Assembly (NCBI GenBank): GCA_013398275.1
Contig: VZSE01004866.1
Span: 1,572,862 to 1,636,861 of the forward strand
Direction: 5' to 3'
DNA: 64,000 bases
Origin: Promerops cafer
Taxonomy: Eukaryota; Chordata; Aves; Passeriformes; Nectariniidae
The number at the start of each line of letters is the position of its first letter. Position 1 is the first letter of the stretch. Below are positions 23,915-37,400 of this stretch, piece after piece. The notes beneath the pieces were generated by a model, which was given only the letters and a program-made list of their open reading frames with translations, was not told where the DNA came from and searched no databases. The position numbers were made by a program, and so were the translations under genes.

Positions 23915-26900
23915 ATTCAAAAAAATCACTAAACATAACAGATTATTTTAGTCTTGATTTACACTCACTTTCTTCTTCTCTTGCTCTTACCAGTTAATTT
24001 ACCTTTAGGGTGAAAGGTGGTGTCTGTAAAATGTTTCACAAAATAAATACGTGGTGCTCATAACTTCCTGTGTGACACGTATGGCTAAGTGCTTGCTGGA
24101 AGTCTGCTTTCTGTGGGGCAAACAGCAAGAATAAGGACTGGGACTTTGAAATCTGGACAAAAGGGTTGCAATATCCTGGTCACATGGCAAGTCATGCTAC
24201 ACAGCATAGATGTTGACATATCTGGAGAAACATTTGCTACATGCTAGGTTTTTTCAAAAGCATCTTGACTCTGACTCATGTCAATATAGAGACTTATTTA
24301 ATATACAGATGCATTACAAATGTTCCAATTTATTTCCTTTTTGGCATTTTTGTTGCCACTTACCATGTGAAGTTGAATAGGGTGGCAATTACTTTTCATT
24401 TAATTCCATTTCATTTTCTAACCAAAAAAATTCCACTATTAAGAAAACCTTAACCGGATAATCTGTTTGAGAATTTAATGCTGTCACTGTGAGTTTAATA
24501 AAAGAAGTGAATTTACAACTTGAAATAAATGGAATTGTCATCTCTTACCTAATCTGTGGCTAGGAAAATTCAGTCCTTTGCACAGAAGAAAAAAAATACA
24601 AAGCGTAGACAATACTCAGAAAGGTAAGGATATGATATTCAATAGAGTTTTTAAGGATGATGGTTTTAGAATTGTCCAAATTGCAAAGTCTACAGCCATT
24701 TTGTAGCATAATATAATAGATATCTTGAATTGGATTATGGATAAGAGAGGAAGGAAATGTAAAGGTGATGTTTGCAGTGTTTTGACCCCATTTTGTGCAG
24801 ATTTGTCCCTCTTCAGAAACATTTTTGGGTTTCTATCCCCACTATCAAAAAGCACTTCAAAACCTTGCATAGATTTCAGGAGGAAGCCTGCATGGAACGC
24901 TAGGCAGCAGAATGGCTGGGAAAAGGTTCCTGGAAAAACAGAGCATGCAGAGGAGATTTTCCAGCTCATTGCTCACCTGGGTTAAAGTCAGAGCAGGCAG
25001 ATTGCTGCAGAGAAGGAGAATGGGTGAGAATTGGCTGAAGATGAGGAGAAAAAGACTGGAGGATTGGAGGGAGGGGGAAGAAATCTGTAGGAAGATAAGA
25101 GAAAGAACATTAAACTTGAGATGTGTTTTTGAGGAGCACACACCCTAAAATATAAAAACAAGTAGACATCCAATTTAGATGTTTGGCAATAGGCAGAAGA
25201 CATAATTTCTACCTGTTTTACATTAACCTATGTTAAACAAAACCTTTATTACATTATATATCCTCTTATGCATTAACTAAATATTGAATGTAATACTACT
25301 GTAAAATATATTTAATGTAGGAACATTTTTTAGTCCTTTATTTAAAGTTATTTCATATAAAAGAGAGAAACTGCAATCCAGGTTTTCATGAGTAATATTT
25401 GGAAAACCAAAACAAAACAACATAACATTCCAAATATTTTAATGTATAAGTTTAACACCACCACCATTAACTTAATGGAAAACTCCCCTATGCTGTGTGT
25501 GAAGTTCAGTGTGTTTTTAAGAATAGGCTTCAAAGAAACATGTATTGCAGAGAGAAATATTTCTAGGAGAAATATCTGGAGTGTCAGTTAGAGGAAGATT
25601 TGAAAATTTAGTATAGGTGACAAGAACTTCATGAATGTAACCACTTAGCAATGAAAAAAGCCGGAATATACAAGGAGTTTTTAAACTGTTGGATGTAAAT
25701 GTAAATGTAAATATTAGACCCAGTCTGGAGGTCTTACAGAGATTCTGCAGTGATGTTCTAGGTGGCTGAAGAAAAGCCATAGGGTCCAGGAAGAACAGAA
25801 AAGTACATTTTTGCGATGTATATTTAAAAATTTACATTTTATTAGGGAAAATTAAATGAATGGGCAATGCCAAAAATTATATATTTTTAAATTATTACTT
25901 ATTAATACTATTTTTAAAAGATACATATTGACATGTCTACTGTATCCCCTTCTTTTCATCAGCATCCTCACCATGTCAGCTGATTCTGCTTAAGCTAATT
26001 CAAAGAAAAAAGATAATCACAGTGGGCAAAGCACAGCCAAAAAGGTCAAAGGCTGTTACTGTGGTCAGACTCCTGTTTTGGATGGGTAGCTGAATGGCTT
26101 TGGGAGAGTGAAATGAAGTTTTATTTGATTTATCAGGCATCAAGCTTGAGATCAAATGAAGTCTTTGAAATATTAGCTCTACCAAATTTGTTGCACTTCA
26201 CTGAGACATGATGATAGCAGCCAGCCCATATAAGATTGCATTTCAGTACAGAGTGGCTCATTTTAAAATACCCCAGTGAGCCACAGAAAGAAGGCAGCAG
26301 GAAAAATGGAGAAAAAGTTGAGCAGACTGAAGCTCTCATCTAAGTTTATGTCACGTGGAGATGGGGTGAGAAATGGTGCCATGCACACTCTGGGCTTTTC
26401 AGTCACCCTCGCCCACAGAAAACAGGACAGACTATAATATCTACCACGAATCTGAAGGTTAATGCAGCAACATTTTCATAGAATCTTCCAGCTCTTGGAC
26501 AATATCACATAGATGTGATTTCTGTTATTTCTCAGGAGCATTATGGTGACAGAAAAACTTATTAAAAGTAATAAACAGATGCAAAATAAAACACATGTTT
26601 CCATCACGAGATCTGAAGGCAAGACTTCTGGGTTCAGTTCCCAACTGCTGTAATACTGAATGAATTACAAATGTCTCAGATCCTCATCCACCCAAATGGC
26701 TAGTGCTCCCTCACTTGCTGCCTTTTTTGTCAATTTCTTTTAAGCTAAAATATTTTTGTCTACTGTCAGACTTCTAGCAGCAGGGTTCTATTCAAATGCA
26801 ACACTATAGTACATAAAATAGATTTTAAAAGCTCAATATCTTCATTTTCTTTTTCTGTGTTTTGAACATATATGAAGATAAAGCCCTACCCCAATAATTA

Positions 26901-28239
26901 ACTTGACCAAAGGTAACATCAATTCTTCCACTACATGCACCACCCTAAAGAAAGGTTAAGAATCATTCAGGTGAATAGTACTCTTCTTCATGATAAAAAA
27001 TATAAACTTGCTTATTTAAAGCAGTCATAGAAGTACATTTTTTCCTTGGCTGTATTTATATTTCATCAAAGAATTCACTATTTTGTTAAAAGGGTATTTT
27101 GAAAGAGGTAGGGGCTGATTTCAGCAAGAATCTTTCTTCCTTTTGCCATGTGCAGTCTCTATCTAGTGCTTCAAGAAGTTTCGACTGTTGTTTTTGCTGG
27201 TTTTCTCTGGTTGCAAGCAGCTAAGCAGAAACAGACATGTGATGACAGTGGTATGTTACAGTGGGCACTGCAAAAGGTGGGAAAGAGTCGTAAAGAAGGG
27301 AAGGGGAAGTGGGCAGATATGGCCAAACTGCTCTTTCTGGAGTATTCCCAGGTTCAGAACAGTGTAATGGGATCCATTCCAGGATATTTTAACTCCTTCC
27401 TTGGCAGGAAGAAAATCATTTACATACAGTCTTGTGGTTCCTACATGCACAAACTATGTAACCAGCATCAGCAGCCTCAGCACGGACCTGTGGATGTCAG
27501 TAGTAACACACAGGGTTTAAGAGCATTTTTTTTTCTCTGAATGTTTGCTCTTCTCTGGTGTAGCTCTTTCTGCCTGTGCAAGCATTTCACTTTTCCTCTC
27601 TTTGTTCTACCTTGGCCACTATTTTCTACCCTCTTCTCCTCTGCGTTGTCATCCCTTGTTCCCGATTCATGTCTTCTGCCAGCTGTGATCTGGACTGAAT
27701 TCAGAGGATCAGATGGATTGGGATGGTCAGATTACTCTGGTGAGGCAAAGATGAAGGTGTGTACTGGAAAATCTAACTTTGTTCAGCTTAAACAGCAGTG
27801 AGTGCTCCAGCTCTGCCATTTGGAGAGGCTGCTGTCTGCAGCCGCGTGTCACGGACATCCTTCTGAATATCACCATCCTCCCAGTGCCAGCTGAGCATCT
27901 GGTGTGCCCTGCATCTTCTTCCAGAGGTAAGAAGCCAAGCCTACAAAAGTGGCCAGGGAACCCTTTTCCAGCATGTAGCAGCCGTAGCTTTCTGAGCCTC
28001 CGTAGTTCTCCAGCGTGCTCCTCCTGCAGCTCAGTCTGGCTTTTGGCTTCCCCCAGCACACCTCAGCCATCACCCCCTGCCTCGCTCTCCTCCTGCTGGC
28101 AGTGGTTATGCCCTATAGCAGAGATTTTTAAGGATTATCCTCTACCGCTGCTGGCTAGGCCAGACAGGAGGGCAATTGCTAGGAGTAGCTGTCTCCTTCC
28201 CAGCTGATGCCTGTACTCGCTCTCTCTTTTATGTGTGCT
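23915..28239. other. Intergenic, nothing recognised
   Basis: The sequence is AT-rich. A small (ATGTAA)n tract lies near 25693-25712, and a purine-rich segment at about 25010-25120. I see no gene, RNA or transposon. Confidence 0.5.
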
Positions 28240-28515
28240 GGCATGACTTGCAATGTGTTACTTCACTTGCAGTCGTAACTAAGGCTAATAAAATGCCATT
28301 ATGGTTAATTATATTCACCGGTGAGGCACTTAAACTTTACATGAAATGGCATCCCAGTAGGCTTCAGTTTTCATAACACATGGCAGCTGGAATGGCAAGG
28401 TTTTAAAAACCATGTAATTTCATTAGAGTAACAAGACTAGCACTTGGGTAATTTTTTTATGACACGCTTAATGGTGTTGCCATATGGATGGCTTGTAAAT
28501 AAACAAACAAAAAAA
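28240..28515. promoter_or_regulatory. Candidate conserved regulatory element
   Basis: This repeat-free block carries TAATTA (28306-28311), CACTTG (28264-28269 and 28441-28446; reverse complement CAAGTG, the NKX/HMX-type core), CACTTAA near 28327, an E-box CATATG (28481-28486) and FOX-type ATAAACA (28499-28505). There is no coding potential. The call rests on motif clustering only. Confidence 0.28.
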
Positions 28516-31500
28516 TACCTGATGGAAGGCTAGAGAATGTAAGGGACACATACATCTGGCAGAGGATATCCCAGCATGCTTTGAGCACTTGCAGTTTTAA
28601 TAAGCACTTCTCAGCACCTTGTGCTGATGAAAAGGTTCAGCGAGGTGGTGTTCATTCATGCCCATTTCCAGAGCTGACTTCTATTTAATTTTTTTTTTTT
28701 TAAGAGGTGTGTGAGGCTATTATAAATTCTCTTCAGGCCATTGGAATGTCCTGCTGTATACCAGGGAGCTTTTCTCTCTCTCTGTGTTGACTAGAAGACA
28801 TTTATTCCATACTGGCCTGAATGCTACTAAATTCTAAGCTAGGTCCACAGTTTTGTGGAGGTGACCTTTCTCACCTTTTGGGTACCTTAGAAAATTATTT
28901 TGGGACACCATATTATTAAAGAAATGCCCTAATGTTAACCTACTGTCATTAGTTTGAGCCTGGTTAAGACTATTTATTTATGAAATCCAAAAAAATATTA
29001 CAAAGTTTTACAGGGGTGCAGATGACAGAAAATAAAATCATGTTTACCTATGAGATCAAGTCAGGGAGTTCTATTTCCCTCCCCATACCCAGCAGCATAG
29101 GTGTGAGCACTCCCAGAGAACCAGGCAGTTTGGTTGTGTACAATTCAGAGGGCATTTACAGGAAAGACTCTTCAGTTTATGATGTGTACAAAGTTTTGCT
29201 TGTCTTTACCTGGGGTTTGTCAGAGGATTCATGCATGATCATATTTTCTCTCTTTTCAGTTTTTATTCCTCCGATTATTGGACTTCAGTTTGGAAGACAG
29301 TTCTGAACTTCTGGGTCAATAACTTTTCTCAATATTTTGGAAATAATTACTGTGTATTTGGCAAACTGTTTGACAGTAATTCTGGCAGATCTTTACCTGT
29401 AGAAAAGTGAGAAACTTCTCTGAGTCTCATAATGCAATTTGCAATTATCAGACAAACTGTCTCTGTTCTCCAGAACATACAGTTCTTATTAACATGCAGT
29501 TAAAAACACATTTTACAGAAGGCAGCCTGCTACTGAATCCTGGCTGAAACTACATGTGATGATAAATAACCAAGACAAAGTGTTAATCTCCAACATGGCA
29601 TGACTCCATCACACAGCCTTAATTCTTTGGATATACTGTAATAAAACACTGTTCTGGTGGAATTTATATCAGTTGTCCAATCCAACCTGTTAAACACTTT
29701 TTGCCATCAGAGTTCTGGGTGGTTCCGAGTAATTTTGTGAATTTGGACTGCTCGACAGATATGCTCAGAAAACAAGGAGAGGAATTAATTGGATAATTAA
29801 ATCCTGTGGATAGGATTGCATTTGTAGGGAGTATGGAAGCACAGGACTAAGCACATATATATGTAAAGTGGAGGAAAGCTGTAGGCGTTCTCCCTAGGGT
29901 AGGGGGGGTAGACACGAAATAGGTAGATAGCAGGCTACTGGGGTGAAGTTTGCAGAAGGACAGGAAAAAGAGACTGAAGGGGAAAGGAAAAGCCCTTCCC
30001 CTGCCAGCACAGTGGAAGCGGTGAGGGTGGGAAGGACCAAGAGCAGCAGAAGTATTATGGACAGCTTGGAGCGCTTGAAAGCACTGAGGTGGTCATCAGA
30101 AGATGAATTTGTGGTGAATCATCACAGAGTAGAAAATCATGTTCATTGTAGAATAAAGGAAAGCCATCTTGCTTTTAGTCTCTTCCATCTTAGTTTCCCT
30201 AAGCTATATTTTTGTCCTTTTAGTGGGTGAATTCAGGGCTCTTTAAAGAGCAAAACCAGTAACACCAACCTGAGGAACACAAAATGTGAGCAGATGTTAT
30301 GCAGTCTCTCATGTGTCATTCTGTCCCAGTATCTGCCATGTCTGATGTGACCTATAATAAGAACAACTCTGAACTTTCACTTCTCTGCTCCTTTTAACCA
30401 TGGATTGCAGTAGTTTGGGACTGTGTGATGACTTTGTAATGTTGACATCTGAAGACCAAGAATAAGGTGCTAAATGCTTTCTAATAACAACCAAACATAA
30501 GAGGCAAAGTGTCTAGAGGCAGCGTAAACTGCCAACTCTGCTTTTAAAAATATAATCTGCTAAAAAGCAATCCACCATTTATATATCTATTTTCTTTTAA
30601 AACACTTATTTAAAACAAAAAAGTACTAAATCTTGGCAGAGGTTTTTGGCTAAAATGCAGGAAATATATCATGAACAGATTTTTACACTATTTTTCCATG
30701 TTATTTTTGCTTTATACTCCAGACCTATGCAATATATAAAATAATATATTTCCCCTTTATGTATGGAAAATACTCATCAACTTTATGGTTTCATTAAACC
30801 CAGAGAAGAAAGAAATTTCCAGTGTAGTTGACAATAATAGTTCCAAGTGAAGAAACAGTTGTGTCTTGATATTGTGAAGGTGGCACTGCCCAAGACAGAC
30901 ATTCAGACTACAAATAAGATAATGAATGAATCATTCAGATACTCCCTCATATTTTCAAAATATTTTCTAGTTACTTTGTTTCTAAAGACCATTTTAATAG
31001 CTCCAAAGCAAATCTCTTCAAGCCAAGGTGGGTTCTTAAATTCTTTCCTTACATTCCACTGCAATATAACACCAATTTTTAAAGTGAGTTTAGAAATCAG
31101 TGGGTATAGGCTTCTGAAGAAGAACAATGAGCAAGCATGGAGCCCAGGACATTTTTGGACATTTTGAGTGTGCTTGTATCTTAGAAGCATTCCAGTTTGT
31201 GGACGCTTTCTTTTTCTGTCCTAGTGCATTCTGTGCTGCCGCAATTCAGGTGCATAGGGACCATCACAGGCATGCTGACAGCAATATCTCCATTTTACAA
31301 ATAAACCATACGAGGAAGGAAAAAGAGTGAAGTTTCTGTCCTAACCCACATAGAGGGCAAACTATAGAGGCCAGACAAGGATAATAAAAGTGTATGACTG
31401 ACAGCTGACACTATGCCAGTGAAAATTTCCCTTGCCCTTAGGATATTGTTTTGATAATCTTTGCCGATTTAATACTTTATGGAACTGGAGGTTTTTTCGT

Positions 31501-34283
31501 CTGAATGGATATTTTTTGAGGGGTGGGGGTTGCACTTGTCAATTGAACATCAAAATAGGGTGGATAGACAGAGAAGTGAAATGTAAACAACCGCTCCAGG
31601 TTTGTTTTTCTCTTTAGGCTGTTGAGGGATGTTTTTGTACATGAAGGTTAACAGAGCACAGTAATGGACTTCATCACTTCTTAAGGACATTTGGCCAATG
31701 CTCCAGTACAACTGACTGCACTGTTATTACCTGGTTTTGTATCCTACAGTCAAAAAGGTCTTTTCTGAAGTTTAACTGTAAGACAGCATAATGTGCTTAC
31801 ATCTTGATGATCCTTAAAGACTACACATTTGCTTAGAAATTTTTATATCATTTTCCATTCACAAGTCCATCATTTTGCCACATTTCTATCCACTTGGTCA
31901 TTGTCTGTTTTATACGCCCTCAAAGTTTTTGTGAGCATGTCCTGATGTCCATGCCACCTGAGACACTGAACCCAAACTGTGAGTGTCCTCATCATGCTGG
32001 ATGACCAGTCCATGGGGCTTTATATGAGTTCGATGTACTCAGGCTTCCCCAGCCCAGCCATCATGATTTCCTATCCCTCACCAATGGCACAGCTTTCTTG
32101 GAGCAGCAGCAGCTGCTCAGACTCAGTGTCCTTGTCCCCATTTGTCTTCTGGCCACCCTTTTAGCTTATCACAAGGTTTATGACTTGCAAGGTGAGTGAA
32201 ATTGTCAAATTTCCCTCTTGCCGCTAAGCTGAGCCTGCAATGCACCAAAGAATAAAGCATAAACAAAGCAATCTTCTCCTGCAGAATTTTGCAGATATGA
32301 CTCCAAATGCACCAAAGAGAGAGGTCTGTTGAGTTAGTTGATGCCTTTTGTAGAAACATAATCAGTTTTCCATCTGGAATCTGAATGTCAATTTTTTTTT
32401 TCTTTTGACTTCAATGACTCCATATGAAATGTTTTTGTTTTGCAAGTAAAATGTAATATTCACCTTGCAAAGACAGCTCTGAAGACTAAGATACTTTTTT
32501 TTTTCCACAATATTAATATCACAAAAGGGGCTGTACAGGCAAAAGAGTTTAACCTGTGTAACTCTACCAGTTTCAGGTCAGACCTTCTGTGGCACAGATG
32601 TCCATTGTTCTTGGTAGGATAACACCTTTGTTACTGATTGGAATTCACTAAGAAATTCTGTAGATGATGATTCATGAGATATTTCACTTTTTTTTCAGCT
32701 GAATAAGCTTTAGAGTATGAAAGGGTGGATGCAGATATTTCTGTCTATAGGTCTAGCAGGGACTACCTTGATCACTCTTGGTCTTGAGCCCACCTCTGGT
32801 CTATCTACACCAAAGCTGTAGTGGGGCTAAAAAGGGTGAGGTCAGCTTCACTCTGACTTGAACCACTTTTGTCTCAGTATTTTGATAACAAAAGGGGCCT
32901 CTGATAAAAAAGAAAATTAAATAAACTACCTTTTAATGTTTATAGATACAATGAATCTCAGTGGATGAGTGCCTTTTGAGAGTTTCTTCATTAAAACAAT
33001 GTGCTATTCAAAGAATGATAACAAAATTACACTCCACAGTTTCACATCGGGTTCATTTATCACAGAGGGTTTTTGGCTTGGTTAGATGAGATGGGTGTAG
33101 GTGCTTGAATATATTGCAGACATGTAGCCTTGGAGACTAATCCTTTAAAAATATGTCCAAATAGTCTTTCACACAGTCATGTTGCCTCTGAATGCAGTGA
33201 GGCTGCACTGACACATCTGTGATCTGCTGGTTACTTTCACATAAAATATAATCTGGGTAGATTCTGACTAGTTCACTGGGCTCTGAAGAAGGGTGTATGA
33301 AGTTTTCTTCTGTCTAAAGTATACTACGTACAATTTTGCTATTGATATGCTATTGGACATCTAGTATCATTGTAAACAAAATGTCTCCTTTTGTGCTCTT
33401 AGCCCTTTCTGTCTGCCCTATGCCCATTTCTTTGTGCCTGGGGATGACCCTATGTCATTTTTCTTTACTTCCTTTATGTAAAGGCAAATAATAATACTTG
33501 TCAATTTATTTGTGGTTTTCTCAGCTGCATAGCTAATGCTCTTCTGCTTGATAGGATGTCTTTGCTTTCTGTAATTATAGTTCTGCTTATGCCCTTGAGG
33601 AAGAACATCTGCTGCTTCCCACTCATGAGTTACATTTCATCCTCTCATATCCTCGGTGTTATTCTGCTCCACAGTGGTATGGTGGTCCCTGATGCCCTTT
33701 GCAGAAATTTTCCTTGGTGTTCTATATAAGGTCCTCAGTCTTCCTCCTCACTTCCCCCTTCCTTCATCAGCCTGTTGTGCTGTTTTCCTCAGCATGAGTG
33801 ATGCATTTGCTTCTCTGATTCAGCTGTGAGGGAAAGGGCAGAGGTGTGCAGGGAGCTCCTACAACAATCTGTCTCAGCTGGGAACAAATGTGCAGCAGAA
33901 GCCCAAGGACAGCACTGCAATGCCCTCACCAAAACTAGCAGTGTCAGCTGTCAGGGTCAGGAAACGTGACCATCCGCTTAGAACAGAAGATAAGAGCAGG
34001 AAAAACCCCACCTTCTCTTTTTGGACACTTAGCAGTGAAATTCTGCCACCTTGGCATATTTTTCCCACCATATTTGTTGCCTTTGTTGTTTGCTGCTGCA
34101 TGTAAATCAGCTGATCTTTTTTTATTCCTTTGTTCTCAAACATTTATAATTTCCTCTCAAAGTCATTTCTTGATATGAGCACAAAAACATATTGTGTAGT
34201 AGGCAAATTTGGAGGGTTAAAATATGTACTTTAGTCAAAACGAACTGTTTGGAATTTTTAACATTTTTGTAACGTTCACTCTT
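28516..34283. other. Intergenic, nothing recognised
   Basis: There is no recognisable gene, RNA or transposon. Reading frames are short and lack domain signatures. Confidence 0.5.
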
Positions 34284-34336
34284 GCATAATATCTATTTTT
34301 ATACAACGTGCATAATATCTATTTTTATGCAACGTG
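34284..34336 (+). repeat. Two-copy 26-bp tandem repeat
   Basis: The unit GCATAATATCTATTTTTATA plus CAACGT occurs at 34284-34309 and again from 34310 with a single A/G difference. It lies directly upstream of a CR1 tail. Confidence 0.9.
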
Positions 34337-34365
34337 CTTTTGGGCGTAGGGTATGACTCTTGGGT

Positions 34366-34450
34366 ATGGTTCTGTGCAGGACAGGGAGCTGGACTCAGTC
34401 ATACTTGGGGGTCTCTTCAACGCAGTATAGTCTGTAATTCTGTGATTTTG
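34366..34450 (+). mobile_element. CR1 LINE 3' tail fragment
   Basis: GTGCAGGACAGGGAGCTGGA followed by CTCAGTCATACTTGGGGGTC, then CTCTTCAACGCAGTATAGTC and AATTCTGTGATTTTGATGA matches the 3' end of avian CR1 (GAGTTGGACTCGATGATCCT type) with an ATTCTGTGATT tail. It is about 85 bp, divergent and 5'-truncated. Confidence 0.8.
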
Positions 34451-37400
34451 ATGAATAATTAATACATACTTTTACATGGCTGGAATTGGACTTGGTGTAT
34501 CCCAACTAAGGAGACAACATCAAAGAATTTGAAGCATTTATGTTTCAACAAGAGCTGGGAAGAAGAGATCATTACTCACAGCCAAAGGGAAACCAGGAAG
34601 AAAACAAAAAGTGATAGAGCCTCATACATGGATTCTGGGCTCTGTCAGACGAAGCTCGTGCAGTACAGATCTGGCTGAAGGCTGTCCTGCACAAAAAGGT
34701 GCTGCCATCCCTCAGCAACCCTGCCAGTGCCAAAGTCAGAGTGACCTGAGAAAGGCCGTCCTAGTTTGTGGAAGAGGTCAGCATCCTGAACTTCCAGGGA
34801 TTTCTCTCTTCCCTGGCTCATCAGTTCAGCACAGGGATTTTTGCAATAATACTGTGGCAATATTGCAATAAAAACTGGTGGTTTTTTGCATTGAGATCAG
34901 CTGGCAGAAATGTGAACATGGTACGAACACACAAGTGAATAGCTTTTAGTGTCAAGGGTAACTTTTATTACAAATATTTGTGCAGAACTGGAAGAATAAG
35001 GAAGTGTTCTATATTGAATACACAAATAGAATGGTACAGTAGCCCACTGACTGTGTGTTGCAGGATTAGAAGGACTGTGTGTTACTGGGTATTTTCCTTT
35101 TTTTAGAAGAGGATTTACATAGGGCTTTATAAAGGATGAGATCCTTTTGGGAAAACAAAAAAACAAAAAACAGCCACTAACTTTTATGTTTAATAATAAG
35201 GGGATGAACCTTAGCATGACAGAGGCTAGGGAAGACATGAGGGTAACCTGAGCAAGGCAATACAGAAAAATTGTGTTTTATCTGATGTGCACTTGATGCT
35301 AACCTAGATGTTAAGCGAAAGACAGTTAACTACAAAGGGTCCCACTGGCTGTGAGTCTGGCCAAGCCCATGGAAGAACTATGTGAGAAGATGGACAAAAC
35401 CAGGAACAGTGAGCATCCCTTCAGTCAAATGATTAAAATTACAGATTTAACAAAGTGCAATACAGGAAATAGATGAGAAGCCCATGTAGGAGATTCATAG
35501 TACAGGGGGAGGCAGGTCTATGAGCAAGGTGTACAGTGCTTCACAGCCATGAAAATACAGTTCATTGCATGGGGAGACCCTTGAAAAAAAGACCAAGGAA
35601 AAAAACTATCCATGAAACGCAATCCTGACATTGCCTTCATTCTTCATCCTTTGCATTGCTAAAAGAATAGTCCAACAAAATTGAATCTTTTTATAGAGAC
35701 AAAGGAGAAAACAGAAAGTGAGTCTTTTAAGAGCAGAGAAACATCTCTTTTTCATCTCACACAAGAGGTGATAAATATATCACTGAAACTCCTATTTCAA
35801 GAGGAAAAGAAATTAAAAGGTAGGAAATGTTGCAAGAACCAAAGAGTGACTGCTGGGACTAGTTGCTATAATTACAGATGTGTCATCAGCCAACCTGACA
35901 ACACCAAATAAATAAATAAATAGTAGGGATGAAGAAAAATGATCCAAGAAGAAAATATATGGTTGAGGCATAAAAGTAGTTAGGTAAAGGGAAAAAGGAC
36001 AAGAACGGGAACTGAGGGGTTAAGAGTGGAAAAATCAAAGGGTGATGAAGAAGTGTAAAGGAAACAGAAGGGAATGAGCATACCAAATGAAATGCAAGGG
36101 GGGGAAGAGAAACAAAAATAGAGCAAGACAGTGTACAATCAGATCTATAAACATAGTTTAAGATTGTCAGAGGCTTGCTACAGAGTGGTTACAATGTTTT
36201 CTGGAAGCTTTGCTCTCACTGAAGTGAGGAATGGTGAAAGTGGGGTTAATTATCTGGGGGCGTGACAGCAGCAGGTGGCCATGTGGGCATTAATGGGATT
36301 GCCAGCATCTGAAGGTATCCAAGGACTCTGCTGTGTTTGAGACAGGACAAGGCATCTCCTTCCTTCTCTCCCTCGGGGACAGTGGGGATACTTACTGAGA
36401 AAAAGATCATTTTTCATGCACATGCAGATACACACACACTCATGCTCAGTTTCTTGGAGAAGCTTGTACTGCATTCTGAAGGGAGACATGGGAAAAGATG
36501 CAAGCTTAAACAGATTTGGGGTTTTTTTTGGAGGAGAGGAAAAGAGGGACAAGGAATGGCGAGTGCTGACATCTGGAGAGTGGTAACAGCTGTGAAGGCC
36601 TCAGGGCTGAGACTTTTGTTTCTGACCTTAGGGAGAAACTGGAGAGTACTGACCACATGGAGTGGTTGCAAGGAAGAGTGAGGGCAGAGGGGAGACAGAA
36701 TAAAATAAGGGGTGGCAGCCCCGTATTTTTGTATCCTGGAGCCTTGGTAATATATCTCTGTAAAGAGGCCAGTGCATGTTCATATGAGAAGTTACTCCAT
36801 TCTGTCTGAAGTCATGTTAAAAATAACTCTCTTTGGGCCTTGGGGCATTCACTATAATGAAGTTAAAAGGATAAATGCTATTAAATGTCTGAATAATGTT
36901 GCTAACATAGCTTGTCTTCCTGATCATTTTGTTAAACTGCAGTAACATACAATCATGTCACCATTAATACTTCCTGCATGTGCAGGAAAGAAGAATACAA
37001 AGAGTATGAAATATCAATTGATTTTAGGATGGTGTGTTTTATATTGAAACCAGATGAAAAACTTATTTTCTCATATGGTTGGTGGCGGGTACTGGAAACA
37101 TCACACATTTTTATTGTTGAAACAGAGTGCAAACTATTCAGAGTGATACACCTACATCTGTATCGTATTATACTCCGTGCCTGGCTGCCATCATTTTATT
37201 GACTCAATATCTGTCCAACCATTATTTTTATTGGGTCTCATAACTCCATACTTGGTCCACCTGTAAAGCCTGTGAGTTATCAAGTTAGAGTCTTTTGCCA
37301 TTATCATGTGTCCAGTTTTCAAATTAGAGTGGTTTCCAACTGGACTACAAAGAACCAGAACTGCTATTCTTAGAGTTATTTTTATTTCAACTACACCCAT

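Noticed and set aside
26475..26495. CATAGAATCTTCCAG as a CR1 tail
   Set aside because: Only the tail-like octamer matches; the adjoining sequence lacks the CR1 TTCCAACC and GGATGA blocks.
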